Positions 9,080 to 20,210 of a stretch of DNA of 23,932 nucleotides are shown here, piece by piece. Source of the stretch: Diaporthe sp. PMI_573 (Eukaryota > Ascomycota > Sordariomycetes > Diaporthales > Diaporthaceae); the NCBI GenBank assembly GCA_021399435.1, contig JAJTUP010000198.1:1-23932 (forward strand), written 5' to 3'. Position 1 is the first letter of the stretch. Each line of letters starts with the position of its first letter. A program made the translations under genes and the position numbers. The notes beneath the pieces were generated by a model, which saw nothing but the letters and a program-made list of their open reading frames with translations, had not been told where the DNA came from and did not search any database.

Positions 9080-11685
9080 AAGCAGCTGCCATTCCCTCTG
9101 AGCCTCTAAAATGGAGTTAATGGAAATACAGTCTGTACTACAAGAAACTGGCTCATTTAATATACGACGCTTCCTTAAGCAACTTGTCTCGTGTCTATAG
9201 GCATGACTTGTATTTCTCCGTGCTGGTAGGTATACCTCTTGTTCCCTACATTTAGGATGTCCACATTTTATAAGCTTACCGTGCTCTTTAGCGCGTTCTA
9301 TTTCCTTTAGGTGCTAATCGTTAAAGTGGTTATTCCTTTTTGTTGGTTGACAATAAAGGAAGGTCCGCTCTTGTTTTGTTTGTCGTTCATCTCTAACACA
9401 ACTGGGGCACTGGGTTGGGCCCATGAGAAGTGGAAAGAGATCCAGCTCGGGCTCAGGCTCCAGCTCTGGTTCAAGTTTAATGGGTATTGACGTCAGAGGG
9501 GCTTCGATTTCAGCTGGCGGCTGTATTCTTTTGCGCTTGATTATCTCTCTCTTCCCATATAAAGCCACATATAAGTCTACGACCTTGATACTAAGCCGAT
9601 ACCTTTCCTTGTTGCTTAAGTCCTTAGGTTAGTAATAAAGGATCTTAGCTAATTTTGTATATTCCGGGATAATAAGGTTAATAGCCGGCTCCCTATATTG
9701 CTCCACGTCACCTCTATTTGATTAAGCCTCGAGATCCCAGGTTGGGTGATTATAAAAGTAATACTCGCAATAGTCCTTTACGATCTTTTTCTTACGCTGC
9801 GTCTCTTTTGATTTGATCTTAGCTGTAAGATCTTAAATCTCTGACTCATTTTTACAGCCGTCAAAACGATACTAACCCCGCTTGAGTATTTATCGCCGCT
9901 CCTTAAGTTTGTTGATTAATAGATTAGGCAGCAGGTTGGCCTATACCTTAAGAGGAACTATATCTTTTATGGCGCAAGGGTCCCGTATTAGACTAATATA
10001 TACAAACATTTGAAATAGTTTGCTTTCCTTCTCTTCTTCCAGGAAAGCATTTTAAATGTTGAAGTTAATAATCTGGTTGAGGTAGGCGTCCTAGAAAATA
10101 AAGAACTCAGGATTATGCCGCATTATCTGATTACAAACAGAATCTAGCGCATCGCCTATAGAGGTGCATTAGCAGCAGATTCTCGCGTCGAAAAGAAAAA
10201 AAAAAAAGGAAAAAAAACCCCCCGATATACCATTAGCAGCATTCCCAGCGCCTCGACGTCCCGCCTTGGGTGTCCATTTCTTCTCAAATCCTGCCTCGAG
10301 ACTCTGCTCACCCATATGATCTCGGAGCGTGGAATATAACATAGCCTCATCCTCTAAGATAGTACTATCTCTAGCAACTCGACGAAAGAATGGAACTTTA
10401 AGCTTTGCTTATTTCCAGCATAGCGGCAAACAATTTATGCCAACTGGGACCTTCACTCCCAGTACAGAGCTCGTATTTATTAGATACTTGGCGTCAAATA
10501 CGTCATCAAACAACGCAATCCCGAGATAGAGTAGCACTAAGCAGAATATCAGCTTCCTACTAGGGGTTAAGAAGAATATTGTCCTAAAGTGCATTAGAAT
10601 AGACAATAAATACTGCATCTAGGGCAAGATGCATACAGCTTTGATCTATTATCACATCCTTTGTGAAAAATAAACTTGAGGGCCATGGCTGGGGTAGCTT
10701 GTCCCGTATCAGGATCACAGACTATCATCATGAGGATGTCTTCATAGCAGAGAGCTTTTGGCCGGCCATGCTTAACAGTCTCTTTAATAAGCAGCTCATT
10801 CAGCTTCTTGGAATCCTCGTCTATAGCACAAGCTGACATCACGATTTTCGTGCCGAAGAGCTGCCCCAGAGAGCCGTCTTTTGGCGGCTTCCTCTCGTTA
10901 TTCACCAACTCAGCGGGGCATACTCCAGTGTAACAAATGGTCATATAGCAGCCGGCATCATTAACACGCTGCAGTTCGGAGAAATAAATGCTCGGATCAT
11001 ATGTAATGTTAAAAGTCAGAAGGACTAGTAATGGGTTAGAGTTTAGCACGGGCTAGCCGTCGATATTTGGTGCCCGCAAGCCAAAGGTGGGTACAAGTAT
11101 GTTATTATGGAACTAGATTATATGTCAGCAAAGCATTTGGCTCAGATTATCGCTACGCTCCAGGAATTAAGCACCTTGTATAGCTCCTTTATATCATTCC
11201 AGTCAGGATAGTAGCCGGTAACAGTTATATAGAGCTACCCAAATTGGCGGATATACACCTCCAATATACCCCAAGATTTGATATTGTGGTTTTCACAGAC
11301 CCAATAGAAGAAGCCTTGCATCATTGCTTGGTTTATTATATTAATTGTTGCTTTCCAGTCTCCCACTTTCATATTAAGACAGTATCTGGCTCGAAAAGAA
11401 TAGTTAGATAGCGTAAGGGCAGACTATATTTGGTAGAACAGTTAAGACAAACTACTTCCATTTCGCGAATATACCGCTAACATTGATCTTGGTCTCGAGT
11501 GCAAACTTCGGCTTAATGAAACAGACTCTCTCTAAGCGCTCCCTAAGTCTAGCATGCTCCTCGATAGACAACGGCGGCAGTCGCTTATTTACTTAAGCGC
11601 CAGCCTCTCAAGCGGCAACTTCCTTGAGAAAATCGGCGTAACGGGCAAGGTCGCCATTCTTCCCGAATATCCATTCTGCTCTCAT
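9065..11685 (-). pseudogene. RIP-inactivated FluG/DUF3435 tyrosine recombinase (Starship-captain family)
   Basis: Minus-strand exons 11685-11456, 11385-11175, 11112-10637, 10583-10231 and 10155-9065 splice to one 787-codon frame without any frameshift. All four introns are GT-AG (70, 62, 53 and 75 bp) with CTAAC, CTGAC or CTAAT branch-like sites. Family landmarks in order: RLPPLSIEEHARLRERLERV; FGLRAPNIDG; YTGVCPAEL; HGRPKALCYEDILMMIV; KFIFHKGCDN; GFEKKWTPKAGRRGAGNAAN; IMRHNPEF; DAYLN with the likely nucleophilic Tyr448 (10082-10084); then an acidic EPELEPEPEL run and two C2H2-like fingers (Cys673/676 with His700/705; Cys721/726 with His741/745). Fourteen in-frame stops break it: thirteen TAA or TAG, mostly explicable as C-to-T in Gln codons, and one TGA. 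The expected box-I Arg is Cys (10918-10920). DUF3435 proteins are tyrosine recombinases, and the captains of Starship elements belong here. Start and end are approximate; the true stop may lie before 9065. Confidence 0.87.
10156..10230 (-). other. intron 4 of the DUF3435 pseudogene, with exon-end duplication
   Basis: The donor GTATAT and acceptor CTATAG join AAT-G to GC-GAT (Asn-Gly-Asp) and restore the family frame. The intron contains a long T/C-rich tract. The 11-bp sequence tgctgctaatg is present twice: as the last bases of the exon (10241-10231) and as the branch-site region inside the intron (10177-10167). Confidence 0.65.
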
Positions 11686-11689
11686 TGTG

Positions 11690-12075
11690 GGGGATGGTGG
11701 ACTAGGCAGTACGGCAATCAACGGTAAAGGAGTAAATAATATGGCAGAGGTAGTTTAAACTCTTTCTTTAGAGTTTAGCAGCCGGCAGAAAACCTTTTGA
11801 GGGAGATAGTTCAAACAACCTGGAACCTCGAATCCGTATAAAGGTGGTCCGGCGATCCAGCAGTAGGTGGCAAAGCATTGCATTTTTATGGCAGGACTGG
11901 CTCCCGGAAAGTTGGCAGCCATGGTGGTGGTGTTACATAGTGTGAGGTTGGAACCCGAAGAAGGGACACAGTTGGTCGGGTGCGGGTACATGGTACTTAT
12001 TTGGGACTTCTACCCGTAGTGTCAAGGCCGCTAAGAATGGCGGGCGCGCCAGCCAGATTCGGCTGCCAGAACACC
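11690..12075. other. normal-GC flank upstream of the DUF3435 pseudogene
   Basis: This sits between the pseudogene start and the abrupt change to AT-rich sequence at about 12.08 kb. It has a 78-codon minus-strand frame (11755-11991) that is Cys/Pro/Gly-rich but unrecognised. It could be promoter, 5' leader, or the outermost part of the element that carried the recombinase. Confidence 0.4.
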
Positions 12076-12079
12076 GTAA

Positions 12080-12457
12080 TCTCTATTTTATAAGTAAAAA
12101 TTATTTTTTATATAAAAATAAATAATAATTTATACTAATAAAAAAAGGTTAAAAAGACTAATTTTAAAAGAAAAAAATAAAGTCTACTTATTTTATAAAA
12201 ATATTAAAACTAAGCAACTAAACAAAAAACTAGACTATAAAAAGATTAAACTATTTTAGATTTTAAAAAAATTATTAAATATTAACTTTAAATTTTTACT
12301 ACTAACTAAAATATAAATATATTTGGTTTTTTATATATTACTTTTAAAATTAGTATTAGCTAATATATAGCTTAAAATATAGATTAAACTTAAAAATAAT
12401 AAAAGAAAATAAAAAGTTAAAAAAATTTTAAATTCTAGAATCTATAATATTAATTGT
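12080..12457. repeat. extremely AT-rich repeat copy (RIP-mutated)
   Basis: About 380 bases consist almost entirely of A and T, with sharp edges to normal DNA on both sides (accgtaatctc on the left; aattgtagg, then GC-rich DNA, on the right). Its last ~75 bases match the first 72 of the window, showing that it belongs to a multi-copy family, the requirement for RIP. No coding potential remains. Confidence 0.6.
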
Positions 12458-12640
12458 AGGTTTGGTGACTGTTAAAGGGACCGCACACCCAGCCCGGCTG
12501 TGGCTAATCAGAAGGGCCGGTCTGGCTTAGTCAGCAGAGGGCTGGCTACTATACCAAGTACTTCGGCGCCTATGATGGTAATGACCTCTCTTCTTCCTTC
12601 TATAGCAAGAATCAAACTTATACCTAAAATAATACAGTAG
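12458..12640. other. short normal-GC patch inside the RIP block
   Basis: A GC-normal segment (around agcccggctgtggctaatca to cttcggcgcctatgatgg) lies between the AT-rich repeat and the following RIP-type DNA. No frame or RNA gene is evident. It may be unique host DNA trapped between two transposon copies. Confidence 0.4.
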
Positions 12641-15600
12641 TTCCCTTTACTCGCCCCTATTTACACATACAAAGATCCCCTGACCTATAGCATCAGGGCT
12701 ATACTAACACTGATTAGTACTTAACTACTCTGTTAGTCTCTAATAGCTAGGTCTGAAGAGGTAGATCTATTGCTAGACCTTTGTCGACCTTGTTAGCTAG
12801 CAAGCAGTCAATAGCCGACAAAGTAGACTATAATATCTATACTATAATCAACAAGAAAGCAGCTACCCTTGTTAATACCTAGTCTAACAGCTAGGGCTGC
12901 TTCCCTTAAGATTTAGCCGCTAAAGACTAGAAGTTTCTTCCTAATAAACCCTTAGATATAGCTAGGCTTTGTATTATAAAAAGTATTATAAAAAGGTAAC
13001 TGTCGTCTATATAAGTCTGTTTATACTACCGATAATCTTCTATGTAAAGAACCGACTATTTAGCGGTATGTATTATTATACCTTCCCTATAATATACTCC
13101 TTCTCTTAAGTAAAGGGCATTCTTACAACCTTATCTCTTGCCCCTTTTCCTTCTTCTATAAAAGGGCTTCTCACTAAACAGTAGTCTTTTGGCTGCCTAA
13201 ATAACTACTGGTAGAGTAGGTGCTAACCTTAAATACTTACCTTGCTATTTATATATAAACCTCTTTTCTAGACCTTTTTATGCTCTTTTGGCTACTTTAT
13301 ACAGCTGCTTAGAATACCTAAAACTATTACCTACCCCTCTTTTACTACATTTTAGTAGTATATAACTAAGAGAACTACTTAAAAGGGTAATTTTATTTAT
13401 TAGACTATATAATAATAGATATTGTTTACTGAAAACTACTACCTATAGATAAATAGTTCTTATACTAGTTATAAGCCGTAGTAGTAAGTGTTATAATACC
13501 CTCTTTTCTATAGATCTAAAAGCTAAGAAGAGGATTATAACTATTGTTTGTCTAGTTGCTATAGATAGTGGCGCTCTAGCCCCTGCCGGCACTACTACTA
13601 CTACAAGCTTGGTTGCTATAGATAGTGGTATTCCTGTCCTGATACTATTACTGCTTGCTTAGTTATTAAAAACGTGGACACTAAAGCTGAGCATATGTGC
13701 CCAAGTTCTGCTAGCCCCTTAGAGCGAGAGAGAGGAAACTACTAGAGGGCTCTAACGCGAAGAAAGAAGAGATAATGAAAAAGGGCTGGAAGGGCTATGA
13801 AGGTGATAAAAGCAGTAATTAGGTTTTGATCAGACAATGTTACAGGTTATTAAATAATAATAATAGAAGAATGAGTTGAATTATTACTTCGGCCCTTGAG
13901 AGGGATAGAAGCATGTCTAGTACTTATAGTACAGACGGCCAAGAAAAATTTATCACACTAGCTATGTAAAATACTATACCCTGTAATACACCCCTCTCTA
14001 GCCCTTCGCTCCCTAGAGTAGAAGGGTTGACTAAACCATTTATCTACCATTCTAATTAGTTCCCTCTCGTGTCCCTACAGCGCTCAGCTCGCTAGTCCTG
14101 GGCTATTACCTAGTTAATGTTTTCCTAAGTATTACTTGTATAATATACTTAAATAATACGAGTCTATCTATAAAACTCTAGCTATATGGTAGGTATTAGA
14201 ACCTATTCTATTACCCTTCTCGTAGTTATGTAATAATAAGCCTAAGTATTATAAGCTCTGATCTAATTATGCTAAGCTTTCTATTTATTATTTATCTTAG
14301 CGTTGTTAGGCTCTATACTCTAATGTCTGTTAATCTAGTAAAACCTTATACTTGTCTTCGTGACGGGTGGTTATAATCCGACCATTTTGGTATGAATAAA
14401 GGACTATTTATCTCCTATACTTAGTTGTTTCATTATTAAGGAAAGGGGCTACTCTAATTATATATAAGAGACTCTATAGTTAATTAGGTAGTATAGATTG
14501 ATATGTCTAACCTGGTTCTCTATTCCTTTCATGATTATCTTAGTTAGTAGTTACTTTATAGGTAGTAGAGGTGGATTTATATAAAGCTCTATATTATGAA
14601 GTCCCTTCTTAATAAGTTCTAGCTAGGAGATTAGACTATACTTCTTCTTTACTTCCCGGAAATCGTTAAGGCTAATTAAAGGGCAGTTAATAGGCTCTTA
14701 AAGACCATACCTAAGTCTGTTTAGCTCTAATTAAATAGTAAATATCTATATCTAGACTACTATCTCTTTAGGAGAGAGCCTTATAGGAGGATTCTAGGCT
14801 AAGTTTAAGCTCTTCTAGTCACTAAACTCCTAGTTATTCCTTCCCCTATTTTCTCAAAAGAAGAAAGCTACATAGTTAGCTACCTACTAGCTATAGTTAG
14901 TAAAGCTCATCTAGGGTAAAATAGTAACTCTAATCACTCTAGGCTTCTTTACCCTAGGATATCCTTCCTTAATAAAGCTCTTATAAATAGTTACGATCCT
15001 CCTATAGTTATAGTTTTACTCTCTTATATTTAGGTAGGTATTAATAGACTTAAGGTAATTAGTAGTATGATTGTAGATTCCAAGGGCAAAGTACCTAGGT
15101 ATATATACTAGTATAATGATAAACTAGTACTCTAGTATTAGTTATAACTATTTAAAGTCAGGGTAGGCTAGTTAATTATAAGAAATGATAAAGTAACTAA
15201 TAAATATAATGTTAGTAAAGTCAAGAAGCTACTATCTAATTAGGGCTAAGACATGGTTACTTCAAAGCTCCTTATTTTAAGCCAGGAGTCCCTTAGCATC
15301 TACTAGGTTTAGAGCTAAGTATACTTAATGTTTACTAAAGAAGTTTTATAACCTAGGTAGTAATTAGAGCTTAGGGTATATATTAATACCTAGAAAGTAG
15401 TTAGTAACTATCTTTCATACCTAATTACTTATAATAATATAATTAATATTAAAGAATAGAGGCCTATCCTTATATTTTATTAGCTAAACTTGTCTAATCT
15501 TAAGCCTATATATAAAGATTTAAGTCTTAAATGGGTTATAGGAAAGATCTATACTAGCCTTATAGCTAAAGTTATAATAGTTTTAAATATTAACTAGATT

Positions 15601-16660
15601 AGGGAAATAGATACTAGATAGTTATATACTAAAGTTGTTATAGAAGGGTAGTCACGATAGTTAGACAGTAGGGTTAACCTAATTAGTAATAAAGATAGGC
15701 TTAACTAATAGAATTAGGGTATCTAGGTTAAATATCTCTCTTAAAAAAATACTAGGAGAGGCTCTAGGAGACTTATAATAAGAGGAAGCTACCTATAAAG
15801 TCCTAGTTATATAAAAGTTAGACCTAAAATAACAGCTAGATCTACCCCTTCTAGACTACTTATTACTCATAGTGGCTTTCTAATTACCTGTAAGTATAGT
15901 AAGAAGTATAAGGGAATTAAGTAGGTAATGAAAAGGAGGAGTAAAGTATAGGGAAAGTAGTAAGAAAGCTTATACCCTTAGGGGATACTATATAAGTAAT
16001 TAAGTAAAGAGGTTAATATTATAAAAAGAGTAGCTCTACTACTTAGAGGTTATAAAAAGGACGAAATATAGTAGTAATATATCTTACCTAAATTAGTTCT
16101 TTAGTACTACTAAAGGCTTTAGATATAGTTAATTAGAAACTAGAAAGTAGCTAAAAGAGGTTCGTAAGTATTAGTTAAAAGGTTTTAAGGAAAGGTTGTA
16201 TTAGGTACTACGGGGTTTTTATAGACTAGTAGAAGTACTACTTTTTATAAATTACTTACATCTATTAGTTACTTTCCATCCCTTCTACTTTCCTTTAGGT
16301 ATTAGGGTGGTCTAAGTATTTATTTATATAAGTAGCTAAGGTTAGTAAATTACTAGGCCTCTCAGGTACTCTCTCGTACTCTTTAAAAACCTCCCCTCTC
16401 TTTCACTAATTCTATTTAACCTTCTCTTATAACACCAACTTTCTATTACTTAGGGTATTACTTCGTTACTCTAATTAGATACTAAACAAGCTTCCTAAAC
16501 CAAATCTTACTCCCATACTACCATCTTTCTTCTCTCACCCCTTAAAATATCTTCCCACACTCCCTAGAATCTTAATAAAAAGGGAAAGGAAAAGGAGGAA
16601 AGTAAGTAGGAGCCTACTTATCCCTTATACAAGTCTGACTACCCTAAACTAATCATTACT
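12641..16660. other. RIP-type block with undeciphered relics
   Basis: About 4 kb of TA-rich, stop-dense DNA without a 60-codon frame. Less mutated patches occur near 12770-12800 and 13600-13960, where a short near-duplicate (gttgctatagatagtgg, ~13555 and ~13612) appears. I tried both strands for reverse transcriptase, integrase and transposase motifs and found none I could defend. Confidence 0.4.
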
Positions 16661-16680
16661 ATGGTATTTATACTACCTTT

Positions 16681-17515
16681 ATAAACTAAGGTATACTTCT
16701 ATAGAATGTTGTCTTTAAGTTTAAACTCTATACCTCCTTTACTTAAAACATCTCCATCTATACCCTAATTAGTCATAGTATAAACTAGTATATTACATGG
16801 CTTCTATCTAAACCTATTATTAAGAAGATTATAATTAACCTCTTTATCCTCTTCTTACTAAACAAGGATCGTGATTTCCTCTATAAGTATCTTTAAACAC
16901 TAATATAGATGGGTACTAACGAGGTCTTTATTAAGAAGGTTAATAATAAGCTATATAGAAAGTATATATCTAATTTATACTAATTAGACAATAAACACCG
17001 TGCTCCTACCCTTTTTATTACCTTTTTTAGTTATCAAAACACTTCTCCCTATAAGTATTATCTTACATATATATCCTAGAACTTCAACCATAAGGTCCTT
17101 ATCATAGTCCCTTTCTTTAAGTACCAAAGCATCCCTGGTTTCAAGAAGGGCATGTATACTAACTATCTCTACTATGTTAAAGGTAATAACTATACTTTTA
17201 ACAAGGATTCCTATATTCCTACTATTAAGGCTACTACTACTCTACTTAATTATGAATTCAAAGGCACTCCCTAATTAGAACTCACCTTAAGTAAATATAC
17301 CTAAGTTAATAAGGAATTTAACTTTAATAAAGCAAGGGAGGAAGTAATTAAAAAGGTAAAGGGTTTTCAGCCTAGACCTAAGAAGCTAAAGCCTAAAGAA
17401 AAAAAAATCCTAGGAGTAATTTAGGAAAAGAATCAGGGTAAAAGGTTACATAAGATAACAAACATTAGGTTTATAAAACCACTACTCTCTACTCTTACGA
17501 TAAGTAATTAATTTT
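16681..17515 (+). pseudogene. possible remnant of an unrecognised coding frame
   Basis: One plus-strand frame runs about 275 codons with only TAA/TAG interruptions. Long stretches read like protein, for example PFFKYQSIPGFKKGMYTNYL and a Lys/Pro-rich end (RPKKLKPKEKK). In 16861-17515 stops are sparser than in neighbouring RIP DNA. Because TGA is scarce throughout this composition, the absence of TGA is not evidence in itself. I do not recognise the protein; a transposon-encoded gag-like or cargo protein is possible. Confidence 0.25.
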
Positions 17516-18199
17516 AAATTTTATATATCATATAATAGTAAAATGAATATAAACTAGGCTCTGATTAGAGCAAAACAAATATTATAAGGCAATAAATGAA
17601 AGAAAAGGAGCCTAGTAAAAAAAAAAAAATGTTTAGATATAAAGAAAACAATTAGTCCGTGGTAGACTACTAGTCTTAGTATATTATAGACAAGAGTATC
17701 CCCCCCCCTAGGATAATAAAATAAAGGCAAAATCATATTTAAATAAAAATAAAGTATTTAAAAAACAAGCTAATAATCTGATTAGCAAGGGTTACTTGTC
17801 CTAACTATTAAAATATTAATATACTAGTCGAATTACAGTAGTTAGCAAGGTAGCTACTATATTCAAGATCGCATCATAATACTAGAATGTTAAGACGAGT
17901 TTTCTAAGTCTTTAGAGGAGGATGTAGAAATAAGGTTCCATTAACTATGAGATATCTATAAGTATCTATTAAGGTAAAACATCTAAAAAGTCTTGATACT
18001 AATTAGAATCTTCTCCATTATCCTCAATCTCTATATTAGTAATAAACAAGAATAGGTCTAGAAAAGTATCATATAGTCGTGTTTACTAGAGCTTATAGCC
18101 TATAGTTTCTATCTTAAGCAGGTTTTCTATCCATAGTAGTAGTACTTCCAGCTCCCAAATTCCATTATATTTAACAAACTTCTTCAACCTTCAAGGTAA
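17516..18199. other. RIP-type AT-rich spacer
   Basis: An A-run (17617-17629) and a C-run (17701-17709) flank sequence with no recognisable domain. A minus-strand frame at 17554-17736 arises from these homopolymers. The 3' end and LTR of the Gypsy element to the right could lie here, but I could not find LTR termini. Confidence 0.35.
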
Positions 18200-18799
18200 A
18201 TATATCCTACCAACTTTAGCTCTATCTAGTGTTCAAAGCTTATATATATTATTTAGGGAAATAAAGTTAATGATATATAGACTAAAACCATTAGTATATC
18301 AGCTTCCTAAACGAGGAGTAATTAGTTTTCTATTACTTATTAATGATAAGAACAAGGTCTTCTTCCTTTAAAGATATTAGTCTTGAAAATCCATAATAAG
18401 TATCTCTACTAGCAGCTTGCTTTCTAAATTCAGTAACAGACTGTCGCGCTAGCTCCACGTCTTCTACTAGATTAAGCAGGGATCTAAGGTAATAGTATAA
18501 AGCCTCTTAAGGCAACATATAAGGTTCCCATACTTACACTCTCTAGGTTAGAATGTCAGTTTCTATTAGGATAATAGGATTATATCTATAAAGGAGATAG
18601 AACGGGCTTTTCCTATATAAATACCCTTAATAATATACGATCAGAAAAGAGGGCATATAGAGAATGTATCTCTATCCTTTTATACCATCTTCCATCATCT
18701 TAGTTAATATAGCTATAAGAGTAAAATATCTATATTCAATAATTCCATTTACTTATAGATTATATACTAAAAAAAGTATTCGTCTAACTTTAATTAGTT

Positions 18800-19090
18800 A
18801 AAGGTATTATATAAATTCCCTATATTTCTCTCTACCTTTATTAATAATAGCTTTAAAAGATAGCCCCCACTTAAGTAAGATATACTAGATAAAGAATTTC
18901 TTCATATTCTTAGCATCAGTAATTCTAAGAGGTATAGCTTCAACCTAGCTAGTAAGATTATAGCAAGCTTCTTACTAACTTATTATAGCCCTAATTAGAA
19001 GACAAGTATTAGATATCAATATAAATCTTTATAAATAGCTAGTCAGGAATAGTTAGAATAATCCCATCGTTATAAACTCTAACACTCCAC
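18800..19090 (-). pseudogene. Gypsy integrase remnant
   Basis: RVYNDGIILTIPD at the right end resembles the start of a Gypsy integrase. The frame then gives EAIPLRITDAKNMKKFFI, a stop, YILLKWGLSFKAIINKGRE, matching the core region in which an Asp is expected before a G-P/R-E stretch. Here that Asp reads Asn (II-N-KGRE). Several TAA/TAG codons interrupt it. Confidence 0.55.
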
Positions 19091-20210
19091 CTCGTATACT
19101 TTAGGTATTCATAGCTATAGTATTTTCTCATACAGCATACATCCTTCTAGTAGTATAATATAATTTAGAAATATATTACATCTTATCCTTAATAACCTAA
19201 AAGAGTATATATTCCTAATAATCTATAACTTTAGATCAGGATTATTAACAACTCTTTATTATTTAAGGCCTTTCTTAGGCAACTACTAGAGGATTTCTTA
19301 TAAAGGGTAAAACAGTAAGCCATTTTCTTAAAGATCTATAATTATAAAGACAAAAGTTTTTATAATAATAATATCCTAAAGGTATACTATATATTCTTAG
19401 ATTATTTAAACTAAAAGCAAATATTGTTAAGCATAAGGCTCTAATTAGCTTTAACTATAACTATATATCTTAGAGTCATTTTATACTAATCTTTAATATC
19501 TCCTTTAATTTACCTATTATTATTATTAGATAGCCCTAGAGGTTTGCAAGATAAGGTGTTAGCTTACGTTTTCCATTTCCTTTATATACTAAACTATAAA
19601 GTTTAGGTTTTTTACTACAGCTATCTTGTAAACAAAAGCTCTAGGTATATCTATTACTACCCCTTTAAGTTACTATACTAAAACATTTAAGTCTATTTCT
19701 AAGAAGAAGTGTATGCTGTAGATATAAAAAGTATGGCGTCTAATTATATATAGAACTACTCTACATTTTCTTTTTATAGCGTTGTAGAGCTTTCTATACT
19801 TAACTACCCTACTCTTGTATCTTATAAGATAGTAGGTACTATCTTTCTCCTATATAAGACAGGTTTCTATCTTTAAAGACTAGCATTAACTATAAAAATA
19901 ATGTTTCCTTAAATATAGTTGATGTAATTCAGGTATTAGTTTTATTAATAGTTACTTTTAGGACATCTATAGCTTACTTAGCATTCTCTACACTATTAAA
20001 AGAGTGCCCCTTTTTTAAGGAGATTAAAGAGAGCCGAGGCTAGTAACAATACTGTAGAAAGTATCTATACTCGGTAATAGTTAACATAGACTAATAAAGA
20101 AACAAACCTTAAGAAACATTCTTATAGCTCTTTTATTCTCTAATCTTAATAATCTTCTTATTTACTAGCGCCTAGCCAAAAATACCATACATATATCCGA
20201 CAATATCTAT

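Noticed and set aside
10167..10241. Poly(A)-tract insertion with 11-bp target duplication
   Set aside because: I first read the direct repeat and A-tract as a SINE-like insertion, but a GT-AG intron at 10156-10230 restores the DUF3435 frame exactly, which explains the segment better. The repeat is kept as a finding about intron origin.
11755..11991. 78-codon Cys/Pro-rich minus-strand frame
   Set aside because: It has no recognisable domain, no clean signal peptide and no link to the adjacent pseudogene frame; not called as a gene.
15000..16200. Long plus-strand frame interrupted only by TAA/TAG
   Set aside because: TGA is scarce throughout TpG-depleted DNA and the stop density here is as high as background, so this is not evidence of an old coding frame.
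17554..17736. 60-codon minus-strand frame
   Set aside because: It is created by A- and C-homopolymers in AT-rich DNA; Phe/Leu-rich with no features.
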